Below, piece by piece: positions 1 to 9,169 of a DNA stretch of 35,688 nt (position 1 is its first letter; every line of letters starts with the position of its first letter). The stretch comes from Pseudomonadota bacterium. Lineage in GTDB: Bacteria; Desulfobacterota; Desulfobulbia; Desulfobulbales; SURF-16. The notes beneath the pieces are model-generated. The model saw nothing but the letters and a program-made list of their open reading frames with translations, was not told the origin of the DNA and searched no databases. A program made the position numbers and the translations under genes. The stretch lies in the NCBI GenBank assembly GCA_018816555.1, contig JAHIVT010000082.1, forward strand, positions 1-35,688, written 5' to 3'.

Positions 1-122
1 TCTTTGGTATCAAGCAGTATTGTGTATGGGCTTTTTCTTGGGATATCGCACCTCCTTTGTTTTTAGGAAGTACGTTATCACGCTAAAAGTCAAACTGTCA
101 ACAGTAATACGTCATCGTATTT

Positions 123-698
123 ATGAATACAAGTACTAAGGATATCACCGAACGTAAAATAGCTGAACACAAGCTTGAACAGATGGCCCTGTATGATTTT
201 CTGACCGGCCTGCCCAACCGCCTGACCTTTCACGACAGGTTGCAGCATACCCTTAAGCAGGCACATCGGGAAAACCACCAGGCAGGACTGATGTTTGTTG
301 ATCTTGATCGCTTTAAGTCAATCAACGACACCCTTGGACATGCCTCTGGGGATGCCTTACTCAAAACCGTATCCAAGTGGCTCAGTGGTTGCGTGCGCGA
401 GTGCGACACCGTGGCGCGTATCGGTGGGGACGAATTCGCCGTCATTCTTGACAACATCAATCAACCCGGGGATGCCGTACATACGGCCAGGCGTATATTG
501 ACAGCCTTTGCTGAACCGGTCATATATGAAGGAAAGGAAATTTTCTCCTCAGCCAGCATCGGCATCGCCATCTACCCCTTGGACGCCCAGTCTACCGAAG
601 ACCTGCTCAAGAATGCCGACATTGCCATGTACCAGGCCAAAAAGGGTGGCGGTAACGGTTTTTGCCTTTTTTCCGGTGAAATCCGGAAAGCGGTGTAG
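123..698 (+). CDS. GGDEF diguanylate cyclase, apparently truncated at the N-terminus
   Basis: A 191-aa protein that is almost entirely a GGDEF domain, which makes cyclic-di-GMP from two GTP. GGDEF is intact at residues 101-105. An RxxD inhibitory site (RECD, 92-95) lies five residues upstream, so catalysis and product inhibition both look possible. The first 20 residues (TKDITERKIAEHKLEQ) are the linker that normally joins a PAS domain to GGDEF, yet no PAS domain is encoded upstream: the same frame has stop codons just before the start, and no clear Shine-Dalgarno sequence precedes the ATG. The gene therefore looks like the 3' part of a larger PAS-GGDEF gene, cut by recombination or frameshift. 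The domain call is secure; whether it is expressed is unclear. Confidence 0.85.
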   Translation: MNTSTKDITERKIAEHKLEQMALYDFLTGLPNRLTFHDRLQHTLKQAHRENHQAGLMFVDLDRFKSINDTLGHASGDALLKTVSKWLSGCVRECDTVARIGGDEFAVILDNINQPGDAVHTARRILTAFAEPVIYEGKEIFSSASIGIAIYPLDAQSTEDLLKNADIAMYQAKKGGGNGFCLFSGEIRKAV

Positions 699-1187
699 GG
701 AGTAATCTGGGCTGTGGATCGTACCGTGAAGAGAGGCAGCCATTAAACATGACTGCGCCCTGCCGAAACGGCTGCCAGCCTGGCAGGGGATGATAGCTAA
801 CCTTCTCCGGGCGCAGACAAAATTGATGCGCCTTGCTGAACTTTCCTTTTTCCCTCTTGATGGCGTTTCCCTTCAATATCAGTCCTTCTTGCTTGCTGCC
901 GCGGTCTGACTTAAAAAAGACGGCCGCTCTTTTTCGGGAAAAGCAGGGCCTTCCCCCCTCCCCCCCCAAAAAAATCTTTTGTTACGTGGTAGTATGGGCG
1001 ATTTCGCCATGGAATACCAGATGGTGATCCGTGCAAAATTATCCTTCCTCCACCGCCATTTTCAAAAAAAAATATCCTTTCAAAGTTTATTTCTATATAC
1101 TTTTTTCTATCAGACATGATGAGCGCATTGACAATTTCGTCAGTGATTCCTGGCAATTAAGAGGATCTTTATTGGGGGAAGAGTGAA
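699..1187. other. Intergenic region without a credible gene
   Basis: About 490 nt between the GGDEF gene and the CheW gene. Open frames here have no recognisable family or ribosome binding site. It holds a dyad (CCCTGCC at 758-764 with GGCAGGG at 782-788) and a homopolymer-rich stretch around 951-977, with two runs of C followed by a run of A. The promoter of the chemotaxis genes probably lies in the AT-rich 1060-1150 part, but I could not place it. Confidence 0.5.
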
Positions 1188-2687
1188 ATGGGAAAGGAAC
1201 AACTTTTTGCAACCTTCATCCTCAACGGCGAGATCGAGATTGCCATACCAGCCGACCGGGTTGTGGAGGCAATCAAGGCTGTTGACAAGATCCTGCCGGT
1301 CCCCGGCTGCGTTGATTATCTTGAGGGTCTGATGAATCTGCGCGGCCGGGTGATTCCCGTTATCAATCTGAAAAAGCGGCTTGCCATGGCTGACAATGGT
1401 TACGGCCCGGATCATAAAATAGCGTTTGTCCGCCTGGGAAGCACTCTATGCGGCATTCTCGTTGAAGACATCAAAGATGTCCTGCGGGTCCGGCCTGAGA
1501 TGATTGAGCCTATTCTGCCGAGTCTCCTGGGTGATGACCGGATTGTTTCCGGCATTATCAGGCTGGATGACGGCGACCGCCTGCTGGAAATTCTTGATCT
1601 TAACCTGCTGCTTGATCAGGCCGCTGAGGATGAGATCGTTGCGGGGCAGGAGATAGATGAAATACCGCAGGTGGCTGCCGGCATAACGGCGCAGCAGTGT
1701 CGGCAATACCTTGTTTTTACCAGTAACGGCATGGAATACGGGGTCGATGTCAATGATGTGCAGGAGATCACCACCCTCTCCGGGCTGAACGACACCTTTC
1801 AGAGCGGCAGCATTGAAGGTGCGGTTGAGCTGCGGGGCCGGATGATCCCGATTGTTGACAGCAATCTCCTGCTGACCGAAGCAAAGGAAAAGATCTCTCT
1901 CTCCGAGGAGGGCCGGGTGATCATTCTTCTGGTCAACGAAATATATTGCGGCGTTGTCGTCAACTCTATTGTGGAAATAAGGTCTGTTGCGGCAGCCGAA
2001 GTGGTACCCGTTCCCTGTTCGAAAGCAGGAAAGGGTGCCGGGGTGGCAGGCATGCTTCACCTCGCCTCCGGCCGTAATATCATGCTGCTGGATATGGAAA
2101 CCATGTTGGCCGACGAGCTCGAGGAGTTGGGGCGGGTGGCAAATATGTCTTGCGATTTAGCCGAAGATAAGAAAGAGCTGGAGAGCCATTCCCATCATCT
2201 GATTACTGAAAATAGCTATCTGATTTTCAAGGTGGAAAGGGATTTCGCCATTGCCCTCCACAATGTTCAGGAGATACTGGAGAACTGCAGAATCATGCCG
2301 GTGCCTGCTATGGGCGGTTTTTTAACGGGAATTATCGATCTGCGCGGTCAGATGGTGCCGGTGGTCAGTCTGCGTCTTTTTTTCGGTTATGACCTTAGAG
2401 TCGATGGCGGGGACGGTAACGATAAGTATGTCATCGCCCAATCGGCAGAAGGCAGGGTTGCCCTTGCCGTGGATGATATTGTCACCATCCAGAAACAGCA
2501 GAAATATTTTCAGACCCCTGCCTTAAATCCTAAACTCCGTCCCCGCCAGGATACCCTCGACCGGACCATTGAGTTGATCACTGATGACGATCTCAGCGAG
2601 AGCGTGCTGGTGATCAATATTGAGAATTTAATCGGGAAACATCTGGAATTTGGGAATGAAAAATCCTTTTACCAGAAACAGCCATAA
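1188..2687 (+). CDS. Chemotaxis coupling protein with three CheW domains
   Basis: CheW domains link chemoreceptors to the histidine kinase CheA in the cytoplasmic signalling array. This 499-aa protein has three of them, at about residues 1-150, 168-315 and 343-490. Each shows the usual pattern of a beta-strand opening (for example [15 protein letters not shown]), a GxxxLRGxxxPVxxL block ([42 protein letters not shown]) and a later hydrophobic strand. A normal CheW is about 150-170 aa, so this is a triplication and could bridge several receptors or kinases. The start is supported by GGGGAAGAG upstream of the ATG. It lies 26 nt before the receptor gene and is very likely co-transcribed with it. 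No CheA is visible in the window. Confidence 0.93.
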   Translation: MGKEQLFATFILNGEIEIAIPADRVVEAIKAVDKILPVPGCVDYLEGLMNLRGRVIPVINLKKRLAMADNGYGPDHKIAFVRLGSTLCGILVEDIKDVLRVRPEMIEPILPSLLGDDRIVSGIIRLDDGDRLLEILDLNLLLDQAAEDEIVAGQEIDEIPQVAAGITAQQCRQYLVFTSNGMEYGVDVNDVQEITTLSGLNDTFQSGSIEGAVELRGRMIPIVDSNLLLTEAKEKISLSEEGRVIILLVNEIYCGVVVNSIVEIRSVAAAEVVPVPCSKAGKGAGVAGMLHLASGRNIMLLDMETMLADELEELGRVANMSCDLAEDKKELESHSHHLITENSYLIFKVERDFAIALHNVQEILENCRIMPVPAMGGFLTGIIDLRGQMVPVVSLRLFFGYDLRVDGGDGNDKYVIAQSAEGRVALAVDDIVTIQKQQKYFQTPALNPKLRPRQDTLDRTIELITDDDLSESVLVINIENLIGKHLEFGNEKSFYQKQP

Positions 2688-2713
2688 GAAAAACAAAGGA
2701 ACAGGAGACAGCA

Positions 2714-4735
2714 ATGTGCCCAGCAGCTTCAAAAAAAGAAAGGACCAGCGGCGAGCAAACAACCTATTTGAATGTGCTGCCTACCCCCGTGATGAGCGTT
2801 GATACGGAATTTAACATCACCTTTATGAATCCAGCCGGGGCCGCGGTTCTCGGTCTTGCGCCCGAAGCGGTGGTTGGTCGCAAATGCTATGACCTGTTTA
2901 AGACCGCCCACTGCCGCACGGATAAATGCGCGGTGGGGCGTGCCATGCGGGAGGACCGGGTGATCAGCGAGGAAACCATTGCCCGGCCGCGGGATGGGGT
3001 GATTATGCCGATCAAATACACCGGCGCGCCGATCAAGGATGCCAAGGGCAATATCGAAGGTGCCCTGGAGTTTGTCCTTGATATGACCGAGGAGGTGAAG
3101 CAGCGCACGGCGGCCCAGCAGAAAATCAACAACCTCAACGCCCTGCCCACGCCGGTGATGAGCGTTGACACGGAATTTAGCATCACCTTCATGAATCCAG
3201 CGGGAGCAATGGTCCTGGGACTTGCTCCCGAGGAGGCCATCGGTCGCAAGTGCTATGACCTGTTCAAGACCTCCCACTGCCGTACCGACAAATGCGCGGT
3301 GGGAAGGGCCATGCGGGAGGATCGGGTGGTTAACGAGGAAACCGTTGCCCGGCCGCGAGAGGGGGTGATCATCCCGATTAAATACACCGGTGCGCCGATC
3401 AAGGACGCCAAGGGTAATATTGAGGGCGCCCTTGAATTTGTCCTTGATATGACGGAGGAGGTGAAGCAGCGTACGGCGGCCCAGCAGAAGATCAACAACC
3501 TCAACGCCCTGCCCACGCCGGTGATGAGCGTTGATACCGCCTTTAACGTAACCTTCATGAATCCAGCCGGGGCTGCGGTCCTGGGATTCACCCCCGAGGA
3601 GGTAATAGGCCGCAAATGCTATGACCTGTTCAAGACCTCCCACTGCCGCACGGATAAATGCGCGGTGGGGCGGGCCATGCGGGAGGACCGGGTGGTCAAC
3701 GAGGAAACCGTTGCCCGGCCCAGGGAAGGGGTGGAGATTCCCATCAAATATACCGGCGCGCCGATCAAGGATGCCAAGGGCAATATCGAAGGCGCCCTGG
3801 AGTTTGTCCTTGATATTACAGCTGAAACCGCTGCCAGGCAGCGGGTGGCCAAGGCCAGTGATGAGGTTTTCAATCTTACCGGGATTGCCAATGAATCCAA
3901 GACGGAAATGCAGAATGTTTCCACCAATATCTCCTCCATGGATATATCCATTGGCAAAGAAGTGCAGCTGCTGGCCAATTCCAGTGGCACCATTGACGAG
4001 ATGATCAGCTGTGTCAAGCAGATGCTGCGGGCCACAGGTGAATCGGCGGAAATATCAGGTGGAGTGACCAATGATGCCAAGGTGGGTGGAGAGGCGGCGG
4101 GGAAGGCCATGCAGCGTCTGGCCAAGATCAATGAATCCATGCTGATCAACAACGCCAATGTCGGTGAACTGGCCAAGCAGTTAAGTCAGATTTCGGAATT
4201 TATCGACATTATCAAAGATATTGCTTCACAGACCAATCTGCTGGCTTTCAATGCTGCCATCGAGGCGGCCAGGGCCGGGGATGCCGGACGGGGTTTTGCC
4301 GTGGTGGCTGACGAAGTGCGGAAACTGGCGGAAAAGAGTTCAAGATCCGCCGTTGATATTGCCAAGATCGTTAATGGCATCCAGGATGATTCCAAAGAGA
4401 CGATCAGCTCCATGAAAGATGGGGTGAAGCAGTTGAGCGAAGGGGTTGATGTTATTAAAGAGGCTCTGGGGGCCATCGAGAAAATTACCGGCGGCATTAA
4501 CCGGATCTCGGCCTCGGTCACCGATGTTACCCATAAAGCCGAGCTGATCAGCGAAAACAGTGAAGTGGTGCGGAGCAATATCAAGGAGGTGGTCGCTTCC
4601 TCGGTGCATAATCAGGATCTGACCACCCATATTGCTTCGGCAGTAAAGGATGTGGTCCAAATTCTGGATCAGATCGTCAACTCTTCCCAGAAGTTGTCAG
4701 AGGCCACAAGGTCAGAAGACCATGATCGCAAATAA
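2714..4735 (+). CDS. Soluble methyl-accepting chemotaxis protein with three Cys-rich PAS repeats
   Basis: A 673-aa receptor with no signal peptide or membrane segment, so it should sense an intracellular cue. Residues 20-370 hold three nearly identical PAS-type units, each with the conserved cysteine block K-C-Y-D-L-F-K-T-x-H-C-R-T-D-K-C. Related Cys-rich PAS units occur in receptors and kinases of sulfate reducers; the cysteines may bind a metal or respond to redox state (inference). Residues about 385-665 form the coiled-coil signalling domain, with the hairpin sequence [20 protein letters not shown] near residue 511 followed by [10 protein letters not shown]. An AGGAGA ribosome site precedes the ATG. 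It follows the CheW gene by 26 nt, and the proposed acetyltransferase start overlaps its 3' end. Confidence 0.93.
   Translation: MCPAASKKERTSGEQTTYLNVLPTPVMSVDTEFNITFMNPAGAAVLGLAPEAVVGRKCYDLFKTAHCRTDKCAVGRAMREDRVISEETIARPRDGVIMPIKYTGAPIKDAKGNIEGALEFVLDMTEEVKQRTAAQQKINNLNALPTPVMSVDTEFSITFMNPAGAMVLGLAPEEAIGRKCYDLFKTSHCRTDKCAVGRAMREDRVVNEETVARPREGVIIPIKYTGAPIKDAKGNIEGALEFVLDMTEEVKQRTAAQQKINNLNALPTPVMSVDTAFNVTFMNPAGAAVLGFTPEEVIGRKCYDLFKTSHCRTDKCAVGRAMREDRVVNEETVARPREGVEIPIKYTGAPIKDAKGNIEGALEFVLDITAETAARQRVAKASDEVFNLTGIANESKTEMQNVSTNISSMDISIGKEVQLLANSSGTIDEMISCVKQMLRATGESAEISGGVTNDAKVGGEAAGKAMQRLAKINESMLINNANVGELAKQLSQISEFIDIIKDIASQTNLLAFNAAIEAARAGDAGRGFAVVADEVRKLAEKSSRSAVDIAKIVNGIQDDSKETISSMKDGVKQLSEGVDVIKEALGAIEKITGGINRISASVTDVTHKAELISENSEVVRSNIKEVVASSVHNQDLTTHIASAVKDVVQILDQIVNSSQKLSEATRSEDHDRK
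2777..3822 (+). repeat. Three tandem 366-nt coding repeats (PAS units)
   Basis: The codon for the Leu of the [10 protein letters not shown] motif occurs at 2777, 3143 and 3509, exactly 366 nt (122 codons) apart. The three copies are close to identical in DNA as well as protein, including the connecting [12 protein letters not shown] segment between units, which indicates recent duplication or ongoing gene conversion. Confidence 0.95.
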
Positions 4736-5291
4736 CAACGAAAGTATTATGTCTGTCATCTATGCATCCAGGGTGGTGCTTAAAAAGTTTGAGCCGGATG
4801 ACATGGACTTCATCCTGAACTGCACGAACTGTCCGCAGGCTGCCGGCGGCTTCATGTCCCAGGAAAAGCTGACCCATGAAAAATATCAGCAGAGAATGGT
4901 CAGCCATTTTTACTGGAATGACAAGGCCAGGGCCTACACCATCGGCACCAGGGAAGGTGAACTGATCGGCCTCATCCGCTATTGGGAAAAGCCTGCGGAC
5001 AGCAGAACCGCTCTCATCGCCCTGCAGATATGTCTGCCCCAGTGGCGGCGGCAGGGCTATGGAACCGAAGCCCAGATTGTGCTGGTGAAGAGATTGTTTG
5101 ACTGTTGTCGCTACGGACAAGTGGAAGTGCATACCGACCAGAGGAATGTGGCCGAGCAGCGTTGTCTGGACAAGCTGGGCTTCACCTTCCTTGACAGCGA
5201 GGTCTACAATGACCTGGGGCAGGAACGCAGCGGTAAGCTATACCGGTTAACCAAGTCGGAATATGGCAGGCTGCATGGCTATATTTATTAG
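4722..5291 (+). CDS. GNAT-family N-acetyltransferase
   Basis: An acetyl-CoA-dependent acetyltransferase of about 189 aa. The acetyl-CoA-binding core reads [15 protein letters not shown] (Q/R-x-x-G-x-G loop), followed by [20 protein letters not shown], the typical last alpha-beta part of RimJ/RimL-type GNATs. The substrate cannot be deduced. I chose the ATG at 4722, which overlaps the receptor's 3' end by 14 nt and has AAGGTC upstream; the ATG at 4749 is an alternative. The frame stays open back to 4650 inside the receptor gene, but those residues look non-natural. Its place between a chemoreceptor and a deacetylase-fold gene suggests, without proof, a protein-acetylation pair. Confidence 0.85.
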   Translation: MIANNNESIMSVIYASRVVLKKFEPDDMDFILNCTNCPQAAGGFMSQEKLTHEKYQQRMVSHFYWNDKARAYTIGTREGELIGLIRYWEKPADSRTALIALQICLPQWRRQGYGTEAQIVLVKRLFDCCRYGQVEVHTDQRNVAEQRCLDKLGFTFLDSEVYNDLGQERSGKLYRLTKSEYGRLHGYIY

Positions 5292-5357
5292 ATATGGCGA
5301 GGGCCGGAGGGGCAATAGCCCTTTTTGCCATTACCCTTGACTGACTCAGGTTAGCAG

Positions 5358-6401
5358 ATGACAAAAAAGATCGGCATTATCGCGGATTCGCAGTTTTACG
5401 ATCATCGTGCGCTTATTCCGGTGGCGGAATGCCCTGAGCGTCTGCGGCGGATCTATTTCAATATCCGCAAACCGGAATTTCAGAATTTTCTTCGCTTTTA
5501 TCCGCCTCGTTCAGCAACCATGGAAGAGTTGCTGGCCATCCATTCGAGTTTTTACATGGAGCAGTTGCGAATTCACTGCGTGGGGAAGAGCCAGTTTGCC
5601 TATGACAAGGACACCTACCTGATGGAGGACTCTTTTTATACGGCAGGGCTTGCCGTTGGCGGATGTCTTACCCTGGCCGACGCCCTGCTGGCTGATGAGA
5701 TCGATTACGGCTTTGCCCTGGTGAGGCCGCCGGGGCACCACGCCGAAGCGGGGCGAGGTATGGGCTTTTGTATTTTTAACAATATCGCGGCAACGGCTGC
5801 CTATCTGCGCGATCATTACGGACTGGAAAGGATACTGGTCTTTGATTTCGATGCCCATCACTGCAACGGCACCCAGGAGATCTTTTATGGGGATGACCGG
5901 GTGCTGGTGTTCTCCATCCACCAGGCCAACCTTTTCCCCTCCTGGTCCGGACTGGTCGGCGAAGTGGGCGCCGGACGAGGAACGGGCTATAACATTAATA
6001 TCCCTGTCTATCCAGCCTTTGGCGACACGGAATACAACTGTCTTCTCGGTAAGGTGCTGCAGGAGGTTATCTGTCAGTACCGGCCGCAGATCATGCTGGT
6101 TTCAGCAGGCTTTGACGGGCATATCCATGATACCATCAGCCGGTTGTGTCTCTCGACGGAGTGGTACGCCTCCGTGACCCGCACCTTGAAGCATTACTGC
6201 CGGGAGTATTCCGCTAATAAGCTCATATATGTTCTGGAAGGGGGGTATAATCTGCAGTATCTGGAGGAGTCGGTCACGGCGGTTCTCAAAGCCATGGCGG
6301 AATCGGTCGATGATAAAATCGGTTATCCCTTCTCCCCCCGGGCTCATGAGCTGATCAGAAATGAGCTGGTCCCGGCATTAGGGTTCAAATGGGCTCTATG
6401 A
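5358..6401 (+). CDS. Histone-deacetylase-fold amidohydrolase (HDAC/acetoin-utilisation/acetylpolyamine type)
   Basis: A 347-aa zinc-dependent deacetylase. Visible active-site elements are GHH (126-128, catalytic His pair, in RPPGHHAE), the zinc ligands D165 and H167 (FDFDAHHCNGTQ), the third ligand D253 (SAGFDGH) and the catalytic Tyr297 (LEGGYN). All essential residues are present, so it should be active, probably in the cytoplasm. Bacterial relatives act on acetylpolyamines, acetylated metabolites or acetyl-lysine; sequence alone does not say which. It starts 66 nt after the GNAT gene on the same strand. It converges on pgpA with about 70 nt between them and no clear terminator. Confidence 0.92.
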   Translation: MTKKIGIIADSQFYDHRALIPVAECPERLRRIYFNIRKPEFQNFLRFYPPRSATMEELLAIHSSFYMEQLRIHCVGKSQFAYDKDTYLMEDSFYTAGLAVGGCLTLADALLADEIDYGFALVRPPGHHAEAGRGMGFCIFNNIAATAAYLRDHYGLERILVFDFDAHHCNGTQEIFYGDDRVLVFSIHQANLFPSWSGLVGEVGAGRGTGYNINIPVYPAFGDTEYNCLLGKVLQEVICQYRPQIMLVSAGFDGHIHDTISRLCLSTEWYASVTRTLKHYCREYSANKLIYVLEGGYNLQYLEESVTAVLKAMAESVDDKIGYPFSPRAHELIRNELVPALGFKWAL

Positions 6402-6471
6402 TGGGGGAGAGGGTGTTTTTTTTATGCAAGCTTTCAAGGCGGTACCTTACAGATAAAAAAGGCAGGCAGAG

Positions 6472-6927
6472 CTACCAGTTCAGCCAGGCCTTGAGCAGCT
6501 GCATGACAATAAGGGTATAGATGCCCGCAATCACATCATCAAGCACAATACCCAGCCCGCCGTGCAAATGGGAATCCGCCCAGTTGGCGGGAAAGGGTTT
6601 GACGATGTCGAAAAAACGGAACAGGAAGAAGGCAATGATCATCGGGAGCGCATGTAGCGGTGCACCGATCAGGCCGATGAGCATGCCGATGATTTCGTCG
6701 ATAACCACAATGCCGGGGTCTCCCCGGTCTAGTATCTTTTCCGCGCTGCCGGCAGTCAGCACTGCCACGACAAAAATGATGGCCAGGCCGGCATAATAGC
6801 CGGTCGGGGAAAGGCGGATGAGCAGCAGGTGCAGGGGGAAGGCGACCAGGGTGCCCCAGGTGCCGGGCGCGAAGGGCAGGTAGCCGGTGTATAGTCCCGA
6901 GGCGATGGCCATGATCAGCTTATCCAT
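6472..6927 (-). CDS. pgpA: Phosphatidylglycerophosphatase A
   Basis: An inner-membrane phosphatase that dephosphorylates phosphatidylglycerol phosphate to phosphatidylglycerol. The 151-aa length is normal for the family. Signature motifs are present in order: GTWGTLVAFP near the N-terminus, DRGDPGIVVIDEIIGM in the middle, then FRFFDIVKPFP and HGGLGIVLDDVIAG. The remainder is hydrophobic and compatible with several membrane helices. It is the last gene of the minus-strand run def-fmt-larC-pgpA, 89 nt after the larC stop, so it may have its own promoter. Confidence 0.93.
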   Translation of the reverse strand: MDKLIMAIASGLYTGYLPFAPGTWGTLVAFPLHLLLIRLSPTGYYAGLAIIFVVAVLTAGSAEKILDRGDPGIVVIDEIIGMLIGLIGAPLHALPMIIAFFLFRFFDIVKPFPANWADSHLHGGLGIVLDDVIAGIYTLIVMQLLKAWLNW

Positions 6928-6939
6928 TGAGAGTGCCTG

Positions 6940-6990
6940 AAAATCCTAAAGTGCGCTAAAATGCCTAAAGTTGAAACTGCCTGAACTTCT
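6940..6990. repeat. Short degenerate tandem repeat between pgpA and larC
   Basis: The gap contains a degenerate 8-11-nt unit read as GCCTGAAA, TCCTAAAG, TGCCTAAAGT, TGCCTGAAC. It has no coding potential and looks like intergenic microsatellite drift. Confidence 0.5.
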
Positions 6991-7016
6991 TATTCCACGT
7001 TGCATTCAGAAAAATT

Positions 7017-8222
7017 TTAAACACTTTCTTTCTCTGTATTGTTTCCTGCCGGCCTGAAATCCTCCAGGAGCGCCCGGCCGACTTCCCGGTATATATGTTG
7101 TAAGGGGATTTTCTTTTCCAGAGCCAGCCTGCGGCAATCTTCATATTCCGGATAGAGGATGTCCCCGGAGGGCGTTACCACCTTTTTTACCGCGACTTGC
7201 CCGAGACTTGTGGCAACGGTCCCTGTTTCCCGGGGCAGGGTCCAGCGTCCTTCCCGGCGAAAGCGCAGTCCGATGGCCGAACTCTCGGACAAAATGCAGC
7301 GTTTCAGTTCCCAGGCAAAGGCGGGATCGGCCACCACCCGCAGCAGAAAACCGGGACGGCCTTTTTTCATCTGCATGGGGATTATGGCAACGTCGAGGGC
7401 GCCTTTGGCAAAAAGCTGCTCGCTGAGAAAGGGAAAACCTTCCGGCTGCCAGTCGTCAAGATGGGTTTCGATAACCTCCACCTCCTGGGTTTCCTCGACC
7501 TGAGCGGCGGTGCCGATGATGAGCCGCAACAGGTTGGGGCGCTGGTCGGCCAGTTTGTGGCTGCCCGCCCCGTATCCGACCTTGTCTATTGCCATGGGCG
7601 GGAAGGGGCCGAAGGAGCGACAGCATGTTTTGAGGATGGCCGCCCCGGTGGGGGTGACAAGTTCCTGGGGCAGATCCGTGCCATAAACCGGCATGCCTTT
7701 GACCAGCTCGCAGACTGCGGGCGCCGGCAGGGGCAGTCTGCCGTGGGCGCATTCAACCCAACCACGGGACAGGGGCAGGGGAGAGGCGATGAGTTGCTCA
7801 ATGCCGAAGTAATGCAGGCCGATTGCCGCCCCGACAATATCGATGATTGCATCAACCGCTCCCACCTCATGGAAGTGCACTTCATCAGGCGGACAGCCGT
7901 GCACCTGGGCCTCTGCCTGGGCCAGGGCGCTGAAAATAGCCAGGGATTTTTCCTTTACCGCAGGGTGAAGAGTGCTTTTTCCAAGCAGCTCCTTGATGGT
8001 GCGGAAGGTGCGGTGATGGTGGTCGTGGTTGGTGGTGATGGTGATTTTGGTGGCGGCAAGGCCGCTTTGGGCGGTTTTGGAGATTTGCAGCTGAAAGCCG
8101 TGCAGGGCAAGTCCGGCCAGCTCTTTTTGCAGGGTCTCTTCGGGCAGTCCGGCGTCAAGCAGGGCTCCGAGGAACATGTCGCCGCTTATGCCGGAAAAGG
8201 CGTCTGCGTAAGCAACAATCAT
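7017..8222 (-). CDS. larC: Nickel-pincer cofactor nickel chelatase LarC
   Basis: LarC inserts nickel into pyridinium-3,5-bisthiocarboxylic acid mononucleotide, the last step in making the nickel-pincer cofactor of lactate racemase and related enzymes; the reaction uses CTP. The 401-aa protein starts with the family signature YADAFSGISGDMFLGALLDAG, has a histidine-rich stretch (TNHDHHHRT) and VHFHEVGAVDAIIDIVGA, and ends with YEDCRRLALEKKIPLQ. In Lactobacillus LarC needs a programmed frameshift; here it is one continuous frame. Its ATG overlaps the fmt stop by 4 nt (ATGA), indicating translational coupling. LarA, LarB and LarE are not in the window. Confidence 0.92.
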   Translation of the reverse strand: MIVAYADAFSGISGDMFLGALLDAGLPEETLQKELAGLALHGFQLQISKTAQSGLAATKITITTNHDHHHRTFRTIKELLGKSTLHPAVKEKSLAIFSALAQAEAQVHGCPPDEVHFHEVGAVDAIIDIVGAAIGLHYFGIEQLIASPLPLSRGWVECAHGRLPLPAPAVCELVKGMPVYGTDLPQELVTPTGAAILKTCCRSFGPFPPMAIDKVGYGAGSHKLADQRPNLLRLIIGTAAQVEETQEVEVIETHLDDWQPEGFPFLSEQLFAKGALDVAIIPMQMKKGRPGFLLRVVADPAFAWELKRCILSESSAIGLRFRREGRWTLPRETGTVATSLGQVAVKKVVTPSGDILYPEYEDCRRLALEKKIPLQHIYREVGRALLEDFRPAGNNTEKESV

Positions 8223-9169
8223 TTTACACCGAATCGTATGCCGGTCTTCAACGGCCTGCCCTGCAGAAAGGCATGCACAGGCATGCGGTTGGCTCCTTCC
8301 CGCTGCACCTCCCCCACCAGGAGATAATCATGGCCGGTGGCGATCATCATGCCGTCCCGGTCAATACGGCACAGTGTGCCGGGCGGTTCCATGGGTTCCC
8401 CGCTGATGACGGACGGACTGAAGAGGCGCAGCCGCAACCCCTCATGCTCAGTGTGGGCCAGTGGCCACGGATCTAGGCCGCGGATCCGGCAACTGATGGC
8501 AAAGGCTGATCTGGTCCAGTCGATTTCCGCCTCATCTTTATTGAGGGGAGGAGCCTCGGTGGCCATATGATTGTCCTGTTTGGTGGGTGGGAGTTCATCT
8601 CTGCGCAGCAGCTCCAGGGCCTCGATAAGCAGTCTGCCGCCGAGCCTGGCCATTTTTGCCGCCAGGGTTGCCGAGGTGTCATCCGCCTTGATGGGCAGAC
8701 TGTCCTGCAGGAGAATGTCGCCGGTGTCCATTCCCTCATCCATCTGCATGATGGTGATGCCTGTTTCTTTTTCGCCTTTCAGGATGGCCCGCTGGACAGG
8801 TGCGGCGCCGCGATATTTGGGCAGCAGGGAGCCATGCACGTTGATCGTGCCCAGGGGAGGCAGGTGCAGAAGCGGTCCGGGCAGAATCCTGCCGTAGGCC
8901 GTGACGATGATCAGATCGGGTTCGAATTCCCGGATGGTGTCAAGGTATTCTTCTGTTTTGATTTTGGTCGGCTGCAGAACAGGAATCCCGGTATTTTCGG
9001 CCAGGATTTTTACCGGAGGAGGGGTGAGTTTTCTTCCCCGGCCCTTGGGGCGGTCGGGCTGGGTCACCACGGCCACCACGTTTTCTTCGTGGTCGAGAAG
9101 GGCCTGCAGGCTGGGAACGGCAAAGTCGGGCGTACCCATGAAAATGATGCGATTGACTTTATTTATCAT
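8219..9169 (-). CDS. fmt: Methionyl-tRNA formyltransferase
   Basis: Transfers a formyl group from 10-formyl-tetrahydrofolate to initiator Met-tRNA. The 316-aa length is typical. Visible hallmarks are FMGTPDFAVPSLQAL at the N-terminus and TINVHGSLLPKYRGAAP, with the catalytic Asn110 and His112, then the MDEGMDTGDIL segment carrying the catalytic Asp. A C-terminal OB-like domain runs from about residue 210. The start lies inside the 3' end of def (11-nt overlap) and the stop overlaps larC, so def-fmt-larC forms one coupled operon. Confidence 0.97.
   Translation of the reverse strand: MINKVNRIIFMGTPDFAVPSLQALLDHEENVVAVVTQPDRPKGRGRKLTPPPVKILAENTGIPVLQPTKIKTEEYLDTIREFEPDLIIVTAYGRILPGPLLHLPPLGTINVHGSLLPKYRGAAPVQRAILKGEKETGITIMQMDEGMDTGDILLQDSLPIKADDTSATLAAKMARLGGRLLIEALELLRRDELPPTKQDNHMATEAPPLNKDEAEIDWTRSAFAISCRIRGLDPWPLAHTEHEGLRLRLFSPSVISGEPMEPPGTLCRIDRDGMMIATGHDYLLVGEVQREGANRMPVHAFLQGRPLKTGIRFGVK

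Noticed and set aside
2729-3643. 304-codon minus-strand frame opposite the PAS repeats
   Set aside because: Repeats with the receptor's 366-nt period and only mirrors its codons.
7197-8327. Long 376-codon plus-strand frame opposite larC
   Set aside because: Shadow of larC in GC-rich DNA; Gly- and Gln-rich translation without family features.
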